Source: Proteus hauseri ATCC 700826
GTDB lineage: Bacteria; Pseudomonadota; Gammaproteobacteria; Enterobacterales; Enterobacteriaceae
Length of the DNA: 64,000 bases
Assembly (NCBI RefSeq): GCF_001654965.1
Contig: NZ_LXEV01000022.1
Location: 62,001 to 126,000 of the forward strand
Direction of reading: 5' to 3'
Made by a program: the position numbers and the translations under genes. A model generated the notes under the pieces. That model did not search any database, was not told the origin of the DNA, and was given only the letters and a program-made list of their open reading frames with translations. Shown here piece by piece: positions 7,122 through 15,380 of this stretch (position 1 is the first letter of the stretch; every line of letters starts with the position of its first letter).

Positions 7122-8990
7122 ATGAATAAATCTTTCGCGTCAGAAATATTTATCAATGGTGATATTCACACGCTTGATAGAGAGGATCCTATCGTTGAAG
7201 CTGTTGCTATCGCAAAAGGTAAATTTCTTTTTGTTGGCTCAAATGATGAAGCCATGCAGTTTAAAAATGATGAAACAAAAATAATCGACCTTAAAAATCA
7301 CGTTATTATTCCGGGATTAAATGACTCACACCTTCACCTTATTCGTGGTGGATTAAATTACAATCTTGAATTGCGCTGGGAAGGCGTACCTTCTCTCTCT
7401 ATTGCCCTTGAGATGCTAAAAGCACAAGCACAAGTGACACCCTCACCTCAATGGGTACGCGTTGTTGGCGGTTGGAGTGAATTTCAATTTGCTGAAAGAC
7501 GTATGCCCACGTTAGATGAGATTAATGCGGTTTCCCCTGATACCCCTGTATTTGTGCTTCACTTATATGATAGTGCGTTACTAAATAAAGCTGCATTACG
7601 GGCTATTGGTTATACCAAAGATACCCCTAATCCCCCTGGTGGTGAAATTCAACGTGATGAACACGGTGTTCCAACGGGTTTATTAATCGCTAAACCCAAT
7701 GCAATGTTGCTTTATTCCGCCTTAGCTAAAAGCCCAACGTTACCTCTTGATTATCAAGTCAATTCTACTCGTCAATTTATGCGTGAGCTTAATCGCCTTG
7801 GCGTAACTAGTGCAATAGACGCTGGCGGTGGATTTCAAAACTATCCTGAAGATTATGAAGTCATTGCTGAATTAGCAAAGCACGATCAGCTTACTATTCG
7901 TATCGCTTATAATTTATTTACTCAACGACCAAAACAAGAGCTTGAAGACTTTCAGCAATGGACATCGATGGTATCTCCAGGGGAAGGCAGCGATTTTTAT
8001 CGCCATAATGGTGCGGGTGAAATGTTAGTTTTCTCAGCGGCTGATTTTGAAGACTTTTTACAGCCAAGACCCGACCTACCTGAAAATATGGACGCTGAAC
8101 TAGAAAAGGTGATCCGCCATTTAGTTGAACACCGTTGGCCATTTCGTTTACATGCCACTTACAACGAATCCATTAGTCGCATGTTAGATGTATTTGAAAA
8201 AGTGAATAAAGATATTCCTTTTGATGGATTACATTGGTTTTTTGATCATGCAGAAACCATCAGTGAGAAGAATATTGAACGGGTAAAAGCGTTAGGCGGT
8301 GGATTAGCGATTCAGCATCGCATGGCGTTTCAGGGGGAATATTTTGCTCAGCGTTATGGGGCTGAAGCGGTTAAACATACCCCACCTATAGCTAAAATGC
8401 TCAATGCTAATGTACCTGTTGGTTTAGGTACAGATGCCACTCGTGTTGCAAGTTATAACCCGTGGACAGCGCTTTATTGGTTAGTTTCAGGTCGTACTGT
8501 GGGTGGTATGCAAATGTATGATGCTAATAATCGTTTAGATAGAGATACTGCATTAATGCTCTGGACGATGGGAAGCTCGTGGTTCTCTAATGAGCAAGGC
8601 AAAAAAGGACAAATTAAACAAGGTCAACTTGCTGATTTTGTCGCCCTTTCTGCTAATTACTTTGCGGTACCAGAAGCAGAAATTAAAGCAATTGAATCAC
8701 TGCTGACGGTTGTTGATGGCAAAATTGTTTATGCAAACGACACATTTGCACCGTTAGCACCACCTTCTATACCTGTGTTACCTGATTGGTCGCCGGTTAT
8801 CAAAGTGCCAGGTCACTACTCATATCTACAGCAAGAAACTCAAAGTGCAGTATTAAATCAATTGCATCAATGCTGTGGTGCTTGTCATGTTCATGGACAC
8901 CAGCACGATATTGCACGTAAATCGGGTATTCCTATTTCAGATGATAATGCTTTTTGGGGCGCTGTAGGTTGCTCTTGCTTTGCATTCTAA
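7122..8990 (+). CDS. YtcJ-like amidohydrolase with Cys/His-rich C-terminal tail
   Basis: This 622-residue member of the amidohydrolase superfamily (amidohydrolase_3/YtcJ type) is cytoplasmic, with no signal peptide. The first metal motif is NDSHLHL (His70, His72). Further motifs include 'HATYNESISRM', 'DHAETIS' and 'GLGTDATRVASYNPWTAL'. The family hydrolyses C-N bonds in amides or cyclic compounds, and the substrate here is not predictable. The last 50 residues add a cluster CCGACHVHGHQH and a terminal GCSC, suggesting an extra metal site not needed by the core fold. An MFS exporter starts 69 bases downstream, so the pair may modify and export, or detoxify, a compound. AGGAA precedes the ATG. 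Confidence 0.8.
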   Translation: MNKSFASEIFINGDIHTLDREDPIVEAVAIAKGKFLFVGSNDEAMQFKNDETKIIDLKNHVIIPGLNDSHLHLIRGGLNYNLELRWEGVPSLSIALEMLKAQAQVTPSPQWVRVVGGWSEFQFAERRMPTLDEINAVSPDTPVFVLHLYDSALLNKAALRAIGYTKDTPNPPGGEIQRDEHGVPTGLLIAKPNAMLLYSALAKSPTLPLDYQVNSTRQFMRELNRLGVTSAIDAGGGFQNYPEDYEVIAELAKHDQLTIRIAYNLFTQRPKQELEDFQQWTSMVSPGEGSDFYRHNGAGEMLVFSAADFEDFLQPRPDLPENMDAELEKVIRHLVEHRWPFRLHATYNESISRMLDVFEKVNKDIPFDGLHWFFDHAETISEKNIERVKALGGGLAIQHRMAFQGEYFAQRYGAEAVKHTPPIAKMLNANVPVGLGTDATRVASYNPWTALYWLVSGRTVGGMQMYDANNRLDRDTALMLWTMGSSWFSNEQGKKGQIKQGQLADFVALSANYFAVPEAEIKAIESLLTVVDGKIVYANDTFAPLAPPSIPVLPDWSPVIKVPGHYSYLQQETQSAVLNQLHQCCGACHVHGHQHDIARKSGIPISDDNAFWGAVGCSCFAF

Positions 8991-9059
8991 TGTTTTATCC
9001 CTTACTTATTATGGCCAGCAATAATATTGCTGGTCAGCTAAACAGAGAGAAGTATCACT

Positions 9060-10661
9060 ATGGCAACGCAGCGAGCTTCAGCATGGTCGCCCTTACGCAA
9101 TCGTGTATTTTTTATGTTATGGATGGCGACACTATTTTCTAATATTGGTACTTGGATGAACGATGTTGGCGCTGGTTGGCTAATGACTAATTTAAGCCCT
9201 GATCCTGTGATGATAGCCGCCATTCAAGCAATGACCACGCTACCTGTGTTCTTGCTCGCACTTCCCGCGGGTGCTATTGCTGATATTTTTGATAAAAGAA
9301 AACTACTTATTATCGTTAATATTTTAATGCTAATGGCTGCCGCATTATTAGCCGTGTTAGTTTATTTCAATGTGATTAGTATTGGCTGGTTATTACTCAT
9401 TACTTTTGTGCTTGGTTCTGGTGCGGCTTTTTTAGGTCCAGCATGGCAAGCTATAGTGCCAAGCATTGTTGCGCCAAATGAATTAAAAGCAGGTATTGCC
9501 TTAAACAGTATGGGAATTAACATCAGTCGTGCGATAGGACCTGCATTGGCGGGTATATTAATCTCTCAAGTAGGTTTATATCTGCCTTTCTTACTCAATG
9601 CATTAAGCTTTATCGCCATTATTTTCGCTGTTTGGTGGTGGGGTGGCGAGAAAAAATCGGATGATAAACTGCCAGCAGAATCGGTTGTTGCTGCGATGAT
9701 CTCTGGCCTGCGTTATGCCCGTTATAGTCCAGCTTTAATTAAAACTATCATTCGTGCAGCAAGCTTTTTTGTTTTTGCTAGTGCGTACTGGGCAATGTTG
9801 CCTTTAGTTGCTCGAGTTTCACTTCAAGGTGGTGCCACATTATATGGTTTATTAACCACCAGCATTGGTATTGGTGCAGTTTGTGGCGCATTTAGTTTAT
9901 CGACACTGCGTGAGAAATTCAGTACAAATGCACTTATTGCCTTTGGCACAATAGGTACGGCTCTGGTGTTATTTATTTTTGCCAGCGCGACGTCAAAATA
10001 CTTAGCAATCTTTTCTAGTCTTTTAGCCGGATTCAGTTGGATAGTTACTTTATCAACATTAATGGTATCCGCTCAAACCGCACTACCTAATTGGGTTAGA
10101 GCAAGAGAATTAGCACTCTATTTAACCGTATTTTCTGGCTCTATGGCATTAGGATCTTTAGTCTGGGGGCAAATTGCATCACACACATCCGTCACTATTG
10201 CGTTATTTTCTGCCACTGTCGGTATCATTTTAGTTTGGTTATGTGTATTAAGAGTTAAGCTTGAACATGACAACCTCAATTTACAACACTCTGATCATTT
10301 TTCTCTTGCAGATGAATTAATTGAAACAACAGGCGATAAAGATCCCGTATTAGTTTCAATTCGTTATCATGTGGAAATAGAACATCGTACGCAATTTTTA
10401 GCGTTAATGAGCCAATTAAAAATTATTCGCTTAAGAGATGGTGGCTATTCTTGGGGATTATTTACCTCTTCAGAGATCCATGAGGGATTTATTGAAACGT
10501 TTATGGTGTCTTCGTGGGCAGAGCATCGCCGCCAACACGATAGAGCGACTCTAGATGACAAGCAGTTACAGCAACAACTAGATAAGATTATTAGTAAGAA
10601 AAAAGTAACTCATTATTTTTCTGCATTTTCTCACTCAATAGATCCTTCTATAGATAAATAA
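9060..10661 (+). CDS. MFS transporter (EntS/MFS_3 type) with C-terminal cytosolic domain
   Basis: This 533-residue transporter has about 12 membrane helices in the first 400 residues and motifs of the MFS_3 group related to enterobactin exporter EntS ('GTWMNDVGAGWLMTNLSP', 'LPAGAIADIFDKRKLLI', 'GPAWQAIVPSIV'). Residues from about 410 form a soluble domain ('VLVSIRYHVEIEHRTQFLAL' and 'ETFMVSSWAEHRRQHDRAT'), an antibiotic-biosynthesis-monooxygenase-like ferredoxin fold often fused to this transporter group. It lies just behind the amidohydrolase, with a GAGAGAAG ribosome site, and is probably co-transcribed with it. The substrate is unknown. Confidence 0.8.
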   Translation: MATQRASAWSPLRNRVFFMLWMATLFSNIGTWMNDVGAGWLMTNLSPDPVMIAAIQAMTTLPVFLLALPAGAIADIFDKRKLLIIVNILMLMAAALLAVLVYFNVISIGWLLLITFVLGSGAAFLGPAWQAIVPSIVAPNELKAGIALNSMGINISRAIGPALAGILISQVGLYLPFLLNALSFIAIIFAVWWWGGEKKSDDKLPAESVVAAMISGLRYARYSPALIKTIIRAASFFVFASAYWAMLPLVARVSLQGGATLYGLLTTSIGIGAVCGAFSLSTLREKFSTNALIAFGTIGTALVLFIFASATSKYLAIFSSLLAGFSWIVTLSTLMVSAQTALPNWVRARELALYLTVFSGSMALGSLVWGQIASHTSVTIALFSATVGIILVWLCVLRVKLEHDNLNLQHSDHFSLADELIETTGDKDPVLVSIRYHVEIEHRTQFLALMSQLKIIRLRDGGYSWGLFTSSEIHEGFIETFMVSSWAEHRRQHDRATLDDKQLQQQLDKIISKKKVTHYFSAFSHSIDPSIDK

Positions 10662-10675
10662 GCGTCATTGATATT

Positions 10676-10733
10676 AGCCCTCCTTATTAAGGTAATCTGT
10701 ATTAAGGTAATCTGTACTTTGATTAGGAGGGCT
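10676..10733 (+). terminator. Long-loop hairpin after the MFS gene, containing a tandem repeat
   Basis: AGCCCTCCT (10676-10684) pairs with AGGAGGGCT (10725-10733). The loop contains two adjacent copies of ATTAAGGTAATCTGT (10686-10700 and 10701-10715). A T-containing stretch follows. It is a plausible terminator whose loop has been enlarged by duplication. Confidence 0.5.
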
Positions 10734-10814
10734 ATATGCATTTTATTGCCTCGGCCGCTGCTTTCTTGTAACCTGCATCGCTTCTTTTACTTCTATTTCA
10801 TGATGGAAAAAATA

Positions 10815-11111
10815 ATGACAGGACATGTTTCTAAAGATCCATTACATGGCGTGACGCTTGAAATGCAGGTTAATGCCTTAGTGGCTAAACACGGCTGGAC
10901 TAAATTAAGTAAGCTGATTAATATCAACTGTTTTAAAAATGATCCAAGTGTGAAATCAAGTTTAAAATTTCTTCGCAGAACGCCGTGGGCACGCGCAGAA
11001 GTTGAAGCGTTATATCTTGATTCACTAGAAGACGATATTGATGAGGTTATTGAGGTTATCGATCACCCCGATAGTGATCCTTGGGCAAATAGCCGGGGAA
11101 ATAAGCGTTAA
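10815..11111 (+). CDS. VF530/DUF2132 family protein
   Basis: The protein has 98 residues from the ATG at 10815, which has a GGA ribosome site 7 bases upstream. A longer open frame back to 10668 runs through the preceding hairpin and is not credible as protein. 'KDPLHGVTLEMQVNALVAKH', 'GWTKLSKLININCFKNDPS' and 'SLKFLRRTPWARAEVEALYL' are the hallmark of the VF530 (DUF2132) family, small helical proteins with proposed DNA binding. The C-terminus is acidic (EDDIDEVIEVIDHPDSDPW). The function is not established. It is a single gene between the amidohydrolase/MFS pair and a VOC protein. Confidence 0.8.
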   Translation: MTGHVSKDPLHGVTLEMQVNALVAKHGWTKLSKLININCFKNDPSVKSSLKFLRRTPWARAEVEALYLDSLEDDIDEVIEVIDHPDSDPWANSRGNKR

Positions 11112-11182
11112 TATTAATACTGACAATTTCTGTCACTCTAATGCATTAAGATAAGAATAAATACAAATCTTAAGGAGTGAGT

Positions 11183-11563
11183 ATGTTTAAGCCAAACAGT
11201 ATTATTATTTATGCTAAAGATGTTGATAAAAGTACAGATTTTTACGCGAAAATTTTAAAATCGGCACCATTAGAACGTTATCGTGAATTTTCTGTTTTTG
11301 CGTTATCTTCCGATTTTATTTTAGGTATTCAATCTAAAACCGGCATCGATCCTAAGCCCCAAGCTCAATTTGGTGGTTTTGAAATTTGTATGTCTGATAT
11401 AACCTACGATGAAGTAAATAAAATTTATCAACAGTGGTGTGACCTAAAGATAGAAATAGAGATGCCACCTACACAATTAGACTTTGGCTATACTTTTGTG
11501 GCACTTGATCCTGATGGTCATCGATTACGAGTCTGCGCAACAGATACGACAAATATTGATTAA
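11183..11563 (+). CDS. VOC (glyoxalase/dioxygenase) superfamily protein
   Basis: This 126-residue protein starts at the ATG at 11183, behind TAAGGAGT (11171-11178). An upstream in-frame GTG at 11177 lies within the ribosome site and is rejected. 'NSIIIYAKDVDKSTDFYAKI' at the N-terminus and 'FVALDPDGHRLRVCA' at the C-terminus are the paired beta-alpha-beta-beta-beta modules of the vicinal-oxygen-chelate fold. Such proteins include glyoxalases and antibiotic-binding or -modifying proteins. The metal ligands are not clearly conserved, so a function cannot be assigned. It is monocistronic, followed by a G/C hairpin, and convergent with arsC. Confidence 0.75.
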   Translation: MFKPNSIIIYAKDVDKSTDFYAKILKSAPLERYREFSVFALSSDFILGIQSKTGIDPKPQAQFGGFEICMSDITYDEVNKIYQQWCDLKIEIEMPPTQLDFGYTFVALDPDGHRLRVCATDTTNID

Positions 11564-11646
11564 ATATTGATTAGATATTATGGCCATTATTAATGCTATA
11601 AAAAGCCAATAACCAACTATATGACTTAAATAACTGACCTAATACT

Positions 11647-11666
11647 TAGGGGGGTATTTCCCCCTA
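11647..11666. terminator. G/C-rich hairpin between the VOC gene and arsC
   Basis: TAGGGGG (11647-11653) pairs with CCCCCTA (11660-11666) around a six-base loop. It lies between convergent genes. It lacks a long T-run, so it may be a weak terminator. Confidence 0.5.
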
Positions 11667-11672
11667 TTTGAC

Positions 11673-12098
11673 TCACTTCAGCCTATTACCCATATTATCA
11701 ATAAGCTTTTCACCCTCTTCTTTAGTAAAACTTCCTTGCTGTTTATTGGGCAGAATATCTAATACTGTTTCAGAAGGACGACATAATTTGCTACCTAACG
11801 GAGTTACCACAATAGGACGATTAATTAAAATAGGATGCTTTAACATTGCACTAATTAATTGTTCATCGGTTAAGGTCGGGTCTTCTAGTTTTAATTGTTC
11901 ATAAGGTTCAACATTTTTACGTAAAAGAAAGCGCACTGTGACTTTCATCTCTGTGATTAAATTTATCAATTCTGATTTTGTGGGCGGTGTTTCTAAGTAA
12001 TAAACAATAGTGGGTTCTACGCCACTATTTCGTATCATCTCTAAAGTATTACGTGATGTGCCACAGTTTGGATTATGATAAATAGTTATGTTTGTCAT
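11673..12098 (-). CDS. arsC: Arsenate reductase (glutaredoxin-dependent)
   Basis: This 141-residue protein of the ArsC/Spx-like thioredoxin fold reduces arsenate to arsenite in the cytoplasm using glutathione and glutaredoxin, supplying the substrate for ArsB. The catalytic Cys12 lies in 'YHNPNCGTSRN', and the arsenate-binding Arg residues are visible in 'FLLRKNVEPY', 'LINRPIVVTPLGSKLCRP'. Length matches the E. coli plasmid R773 enzyme (141). It is the last gene of the arsR-arsB-arsC run, 18 bases after arsB. Assignment is secure. Confidence 0.95.
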   Translation of the reverse strand: MTNITIYHNPNCGTSRNTLEMIRNSGVEPTIVYYLETPPTKSELINLITEMKVTVRFLLRKNVEPYEQLKLEDPTLTDEQLISAMLKHPILINRPIVVTPLGSKLCRPSETVLDILPNKQQGSFTKEEGEKLIDNMGNRLK

Positions 12099-12116
12099 AT
12101 CGTTATTACCATTAAT

Positions 12117-13400
12117 TTAAAAAGACAAACGCAGTGCTAATGCGATTAATGTGACGGTTAAAACAGGAATAGTCATAATAATGCCGGTTTTAAAATAGTA
12201 GCCCCATGTAATAGTCATATTCTTTTGTGATAAAACATGTAGCCATAATAACGTCGCTAAACTACCAATTGGCGTAATTTTAGGGCCTAAATCAGCGCCA
12301 ATCACATTGGCATAAATCATAGCTTGTTGGATCAACCCCGTCGCGTTACTCCCTTCTATCGATAAAGCACCAATTAACACCGTTGGCATATTGTTCATAA
12401 TTGAAGATAAAAATGCAGTGATGAAACCTGTTCCTAATGTGGCAATCCAAAGTCCATTATCAGCTAGGATATTAAGAATTTCTGACAGGTAATACGTTAG
12501 ACCTGCATTTCTTAAGCCATAAACCACTAAATACATGCCTAAAGAAAAAATAACAATTTGCCAAGGTGCACCTTTTAATACTTTGGTGGTGTTGATGACT
12601 TTTCCTTTGGCGGCAATAATATAAAGTACTAATGCGCCCAAAGCAGCTATCGCACTAATGGGAACACCTAGCGGTTCTAAAACAAAGAAACCCACCAATA
12701 AAAGCAATAATACAAACCAACCGGCTTTAAAGGTGGTGTTATCTTTAATAGCTGAAATTGGCGCGGCGAGTTTTAACACATCATAACTTTTAGGAATATC
12801 TTTACGGAAAAACCAATGCAGCATAATTAACGTAGCCATAATAGCCGCAATATCAACAGGTATCATAATTGAGGCGTATTCGCTGAAGCCAATATGGAAA
12901 AAATCAGCAGAAACAATATTCACCAGATTAGAAACAATAAGCGGCAAACTAGCGGTATCAGCAATAAACCCAGCAGCCATAACAAAAGCCAGTGTGGTGC
13001 CTTTACTAAAACCAAGTGCTAATAACATCGCAATAACGATAGGTGTTAAAATTAATGCGGCACCATCATTAGCAAATAAAGCTGCAACCACCGCGCCTAG
13101 TAAGATTATATAACTAAATAATAATCGCCCTTTTCCTTTCCCCCATTTGGCAACATGTAGCGCTGCCCATTTAAAAAATCCACTTTCATCAAGAAGTAAA
13201 CTAATAATAATAACGGCAACAAAGGTAGCAGTTGCATTCCAAACAATATTCCACACAATGGGAATATCTTGAAAACTAATTACCCCACAACTAAGCGCTA
13301 GTATCGCTCCTAGGGTAGCGCTCCAGCCAATTCCTAATCCTTTAGGTTGCCAAATAACAAAAGTAATAGTGAGAATAAAAATAGATGCTGCAATAAGCAT
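12117..13400 (-). CDS. arsB: Arsenite/antimonite efflux permease
   Basis: This 427-residue inner-membrane protein of the ArsB/NhaD ion-transporter superfamily has about 12 hydrophobic helices and exports arsenite. Recognisable ArsB sequence includes '[20 protein letters not shown]', '[19 protein letters not shown]', '[20 protein letters not shown]' and '[15 protein letters not shown]'. Length agrees with E. coli ArsB (429). No arsA ATPase is present, so export is probably driven by the membrane potential. It lies between arsR and arsC in the same direction, and a palindrome at 13447-13466 precedes it. Confidence 0.95.
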   Translation of the reverse strand: MLIAASIFILTITFVIWQPKGLGIGWSATLGAILALSCGVISFQDIPIVWNIVWNATATFVAVIIISLLLDESGFFKWAALHVAKWGKGKGRLLFSYIILLGAVVAALFANDGAALILTPIVIAMLLALGFSKGTTLAFVMAAGFIADTASLPLIVSNLVNIVSADFFHIGFSEYASIMIPVDIAAIMATLIMLHWFFRKDIPKSYDVLKLAAPISAIKDNTTFKAGWFVLLLLLVGFFVLEPLGVPISAIAALGALVLYIIAAKGKVINTTKVLKGAPWQIVIFSLGMYLVVYGLRNAGLTYYLSEILNILADNGLWIATLGTGFITAFLSSIMNNMPTVLIGALSIEGSNATGLIQQAMIYANVIGADLGPKITPIGSLATLLWLHVLSQKNMTITWGYYFKTGIIMTIPVLTVTLIALALRLSF

Positions 13401-13446
13401 AATAAATCTCGATTTAAAGGTGTATTTAGATACTTAACTCACTTTT

Positions 13447-13466
13447 ATATATGTAAAAGCATATAT
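13447..13466. promoter_or_regulatory. Palindrome between arsR and arsB
   Basis: ATATATG (13447-13453) and CATATAT (13460-13466) are a perfect 7-bp inverted repeat with a 6-base spacer. It resembles the ATATATG elements of the arsR promoter, and may be a second ArsR site governing arsB separately. Confidence 0.45.
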
Positions 13467-13480
13467 GTTTGGTTAAAAAT

Positions 13481-13816
13481 TTAATTAGAGCAACTGAGCA
13501 TCGAATCTTTGTTTTCTATCGCTTTTAGTAAAAGAGATACCCTACTTTTTTCTATCGTATAAGTTAGTTCAATAATATTTTTCACCCAAGGCAACAATGT
13601 TGGAGAAAGTCGATAATGAACCCATTTACCCTGTTTAGAATCTAGCAATAATCCTGAACCACGTAACATAGCAAGGTGGCGAGATGTTTTAGGTTGAGAT
13701 AAATTTAACGCAGTATAAATATCACAAACACAAAGCTCGCCAGAAGCTTTTAATAGTAAAACAATATTTAGTCTTGTTTGATCACTTAATAGTTTATACA
13801 GTTGTAGTGGTTCCAT
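13481..13816 (-). CDS. arsR: ArsR arsenite-responsive repressor
   Basis: This 111-residue ArsR/SmtB winged-helix repressor releases DNA when arsenite or antimonite binds. The metalloid site is in ELCVCD (Cys29, Cys31) in the recognition helix, followed by 'LNLSQPKTSRHLAMLRGSGL'. In R773 ArsR a third Cys follows three residues later; here that position is Tyr. The paired cysteines are held to be sufficient. It is the first gene of the ars operon, with a typical ars operator upstream at 13868-13890. Confidence 0.92.
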   Translation of the reverse strand: MEPLQLYKLLSDQTRLNIVLLLKASGELCVCDIYTALNLSQPKTSRHLAMLRGSGLLLDSKQGKWVHYRLSPTLLPWVKNIIELTYTIEKSRVSLLLKAIENKDSMLSCSN

Positions 13817-13867
13817 TTTTAATCCTTTACTCCTTTATTACCTTACTATATAAGGTACACTTGAAAA

Positions 13868-13890
13868 ACATATTCGTCAAAACATATATA
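13868..13890. promoter_or_regulatory. ArsR operator/promoter region
   Basis: ACATATTCGTC (13868-13878) followed by AAAACATATATA matches, on the reverse strand, the ATATATG-N-TTTGAC-ATATG arrangement of the E. coli ars operator. It lies about 50 bases upstream of the arsR start. Confidence 0.55.
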
Positions 13891-13941
13891 AAGTAAAATA
13901 TATTATCTGTGATTTCACTCAATTTAGATTTTAGATCACAA

Positions 13942-13976
13942 CCAATAAAAAAAACGGAGTAATTTTTTGATTGGCT
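13942..13976 (-). terminator. Possible terminator of xylR
   Basis: CCAAT followed by an A-run pairs with a T-run followed by ATTGG, around CGGAGTAA. On the reverse strand this lies 3' of xylR and 5' of arsR. The stem is mostly A-T, so the call is tentative. Confidence 0.35.
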
Positions 13977-14028
13977 TTTAGCTAGACGTCAGGAGAGTTA
14001 TAAACTGTTTTTCTGAACACTGTATTTT

Positions 14029-15195
14029 TTATTTATCTCTATATTCCTTTGGTGTGATACCAAATTCTTTTTTAAAAATAGAGTAAAAATATTGCAAAGA
14101 AGGATAACCACACATTACAGAGATCTCTTGTATTGCTAGCGTGGTTGTCGTTAATAAATTTTGAGCCCGCTTGAGTTTTTCTTCATAAATAACCGTATGA
14201 ATCGTTTTACCCACCTCTTTTTTAAAACGTTGCTCTAAATTAGAACGCGACATATTCACAGCATCTAATACCTGTTCTGTTTTTATGCCTTTGCAGGCGT
14301 TGTAATAGATATAGTGCATGGCTTGAATAACGGTGGGATCGTTAAAAGAGTGAAAATCTGTTGAACGACGTTCTACAATTTTAACTGGAGGAACTAATAT
14401 TCTTTGTCGTTTATCTATTTGTTGCCCTTCTAAAGACTGGTGTAAAAGCTTTGCTGCTAAATATCCCATTTGTCTTGAGCCTTGTACAACTGATGAAAGT
14501 GCAATTCGTGATAAATAACGCGTCATATCTTCATCATCAATACCAATAATGCTGATCTCTTCTGGTACATTAATATTTAAGTTGTCGCAAACTTGTAGTA
14601 AATGACGGGCTCTTGCATCTGTTACGGCAATAATGCCCGTTTGTGGTGGCAGAGTTTGTATCCAATCAGATAAACGATTTTGGGCGTGTTGCCAGTTCTC
14701 TTGCGTAATATCCATTCCGTTATAAACAATACCAGGGTATTTTTCTGATGTGACCAATTGGCGAAAAGCATATTCTCTTTCATTCGACCAATGAGAATAA
14801 TTCTTTGCCGGTAATCCATAAAAGGCAAAGTGCTTTAATCCTTTTTGTTTTAAATGCAAAAAGGCTTGATAAACTAATGCGTAATTATCAGTAGCAATAT
14901 AAGGAACGGGGGGATAATTTTCTTCTTGATGATAAGAGCCGCCAACACCAATAACAGATAGCGGTGACTGACTTAAATGTTTAGCAATTATCGGATCATC
15001 AAAGTCAGCAATAATACCATCGCACACCCAATGATTAATATTATCAAGCCGAGTACGAAAATCCTCTTCAATAAATACATCCCAATGACATTGCGATGCT
15101 TGAAGGTATTCTCCAACACCCTCAACCACTTGGCGGTCATAAACTTTATTAGCATTGAATAACAATACAATCCGATAGTATTTATCTTTTCTCAT
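14029..15195 (-). CDS. xylR: XylR, xylose operon activator (AraC family)
   Basis: This 388-residue regulator is close to E. coli XylR (392) along its whole length. An N-terminal periplasmic-binding-protein-like sugar domain (residues about 1-270: 'VVEGVGEYLQASQ', 'VPYIATDNYALVYQAFLHLK', 'TGIIAVTDARARHLLQVC', 'IDDEDMTRYLSRIALSSV') is followed by a C-terminal AraC double helix-turn-helix ('VLDAVNMSRSNLEQRFKKEV' and 'VMCGYPSLQYFYSIFKKEFG'). It binds D-xylose and activates xyl promoters. It is divergent from the operon at 15381-20908, with a CRP site in between. No xylFGH transporter genes are adjacent, unlike E. coli. Confidence 0.95.
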   Translation of the reverse strand: MRKDKYYRIVLLFNANKVYDRQVVEGVGEYLQASQCHWDVFIEEDFRTRLDNINHWVCDGIIADFDDPIIAKHLSQSPLSVIGVGGSYHQEENYPPVPYIATDNYALVYQAFLHLKQKGLKHFAFYGLPAKNYSHWSNEREYAFRQLVTSEKYPGIVYNGMDITQENWQHAQNRLSDWIQTLPPQTGIIAVTDARARHLLQVCDNLNINVPEEISIIGIDDEDMTRYLSRIALSSVVQGSRQMGYLAAKLLHQSLEGQQIDKRQRILVPPVKIVERRSTDFHSFNDPTVIQAMHYIYYNACKGIKTEQVLDAVNMSRSNLEQRFKKEVGKTIHTVIYEEKLKRAQNLLTTTTLAIQEISVMCGYPSLQYFYSIFKKEFGITPKEYRDK

Positions 15196-15267
15196 TTTCT
15201 TTACCTAATTCCCCTGTTTGGCATTAAACCATAGCTTTGATTTGGCAAAAACTTGCTTTCATTGCTA

Positions 15268-15283
15268 TGTGATTGTTATCACA
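15268..15283. promoter_or_regulatory. CRP-cAMP binding site
   Basis: TGTGATTGTTATCACA is a perfect TGTGA-N6-TCACA consensus, extended by GCTA and CAAG flanks. It lies between xylR and the xyl operon, indicating catabolite control of one or both. The following A-rich stretch to about 15330 is a likely XylR binding and promoter area. Confidence 0.85.
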
Positions 15284-15380
15284 CAAGCCAGATTTCGTAA
15301 TAGCAAAGTAAAAAATAGGAATAACGAATAAGCAATACAACGCGTATTTTGTTTTAAACAACATTGCCGAGGGGATTTAC

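Noticed and set aside
10668-10814. N-terminal extension of the VF530 protein by 49 residues
   Set aside because: The stretch is a hairpin and tandem repeat, and a good ribosome site precedes the ATG at 10815, where family similarity begins.
14622-15170. Additional open frames inside xylR on both strands
   Set aside because: They are shadows of the fully conserved XylR coding sequence.
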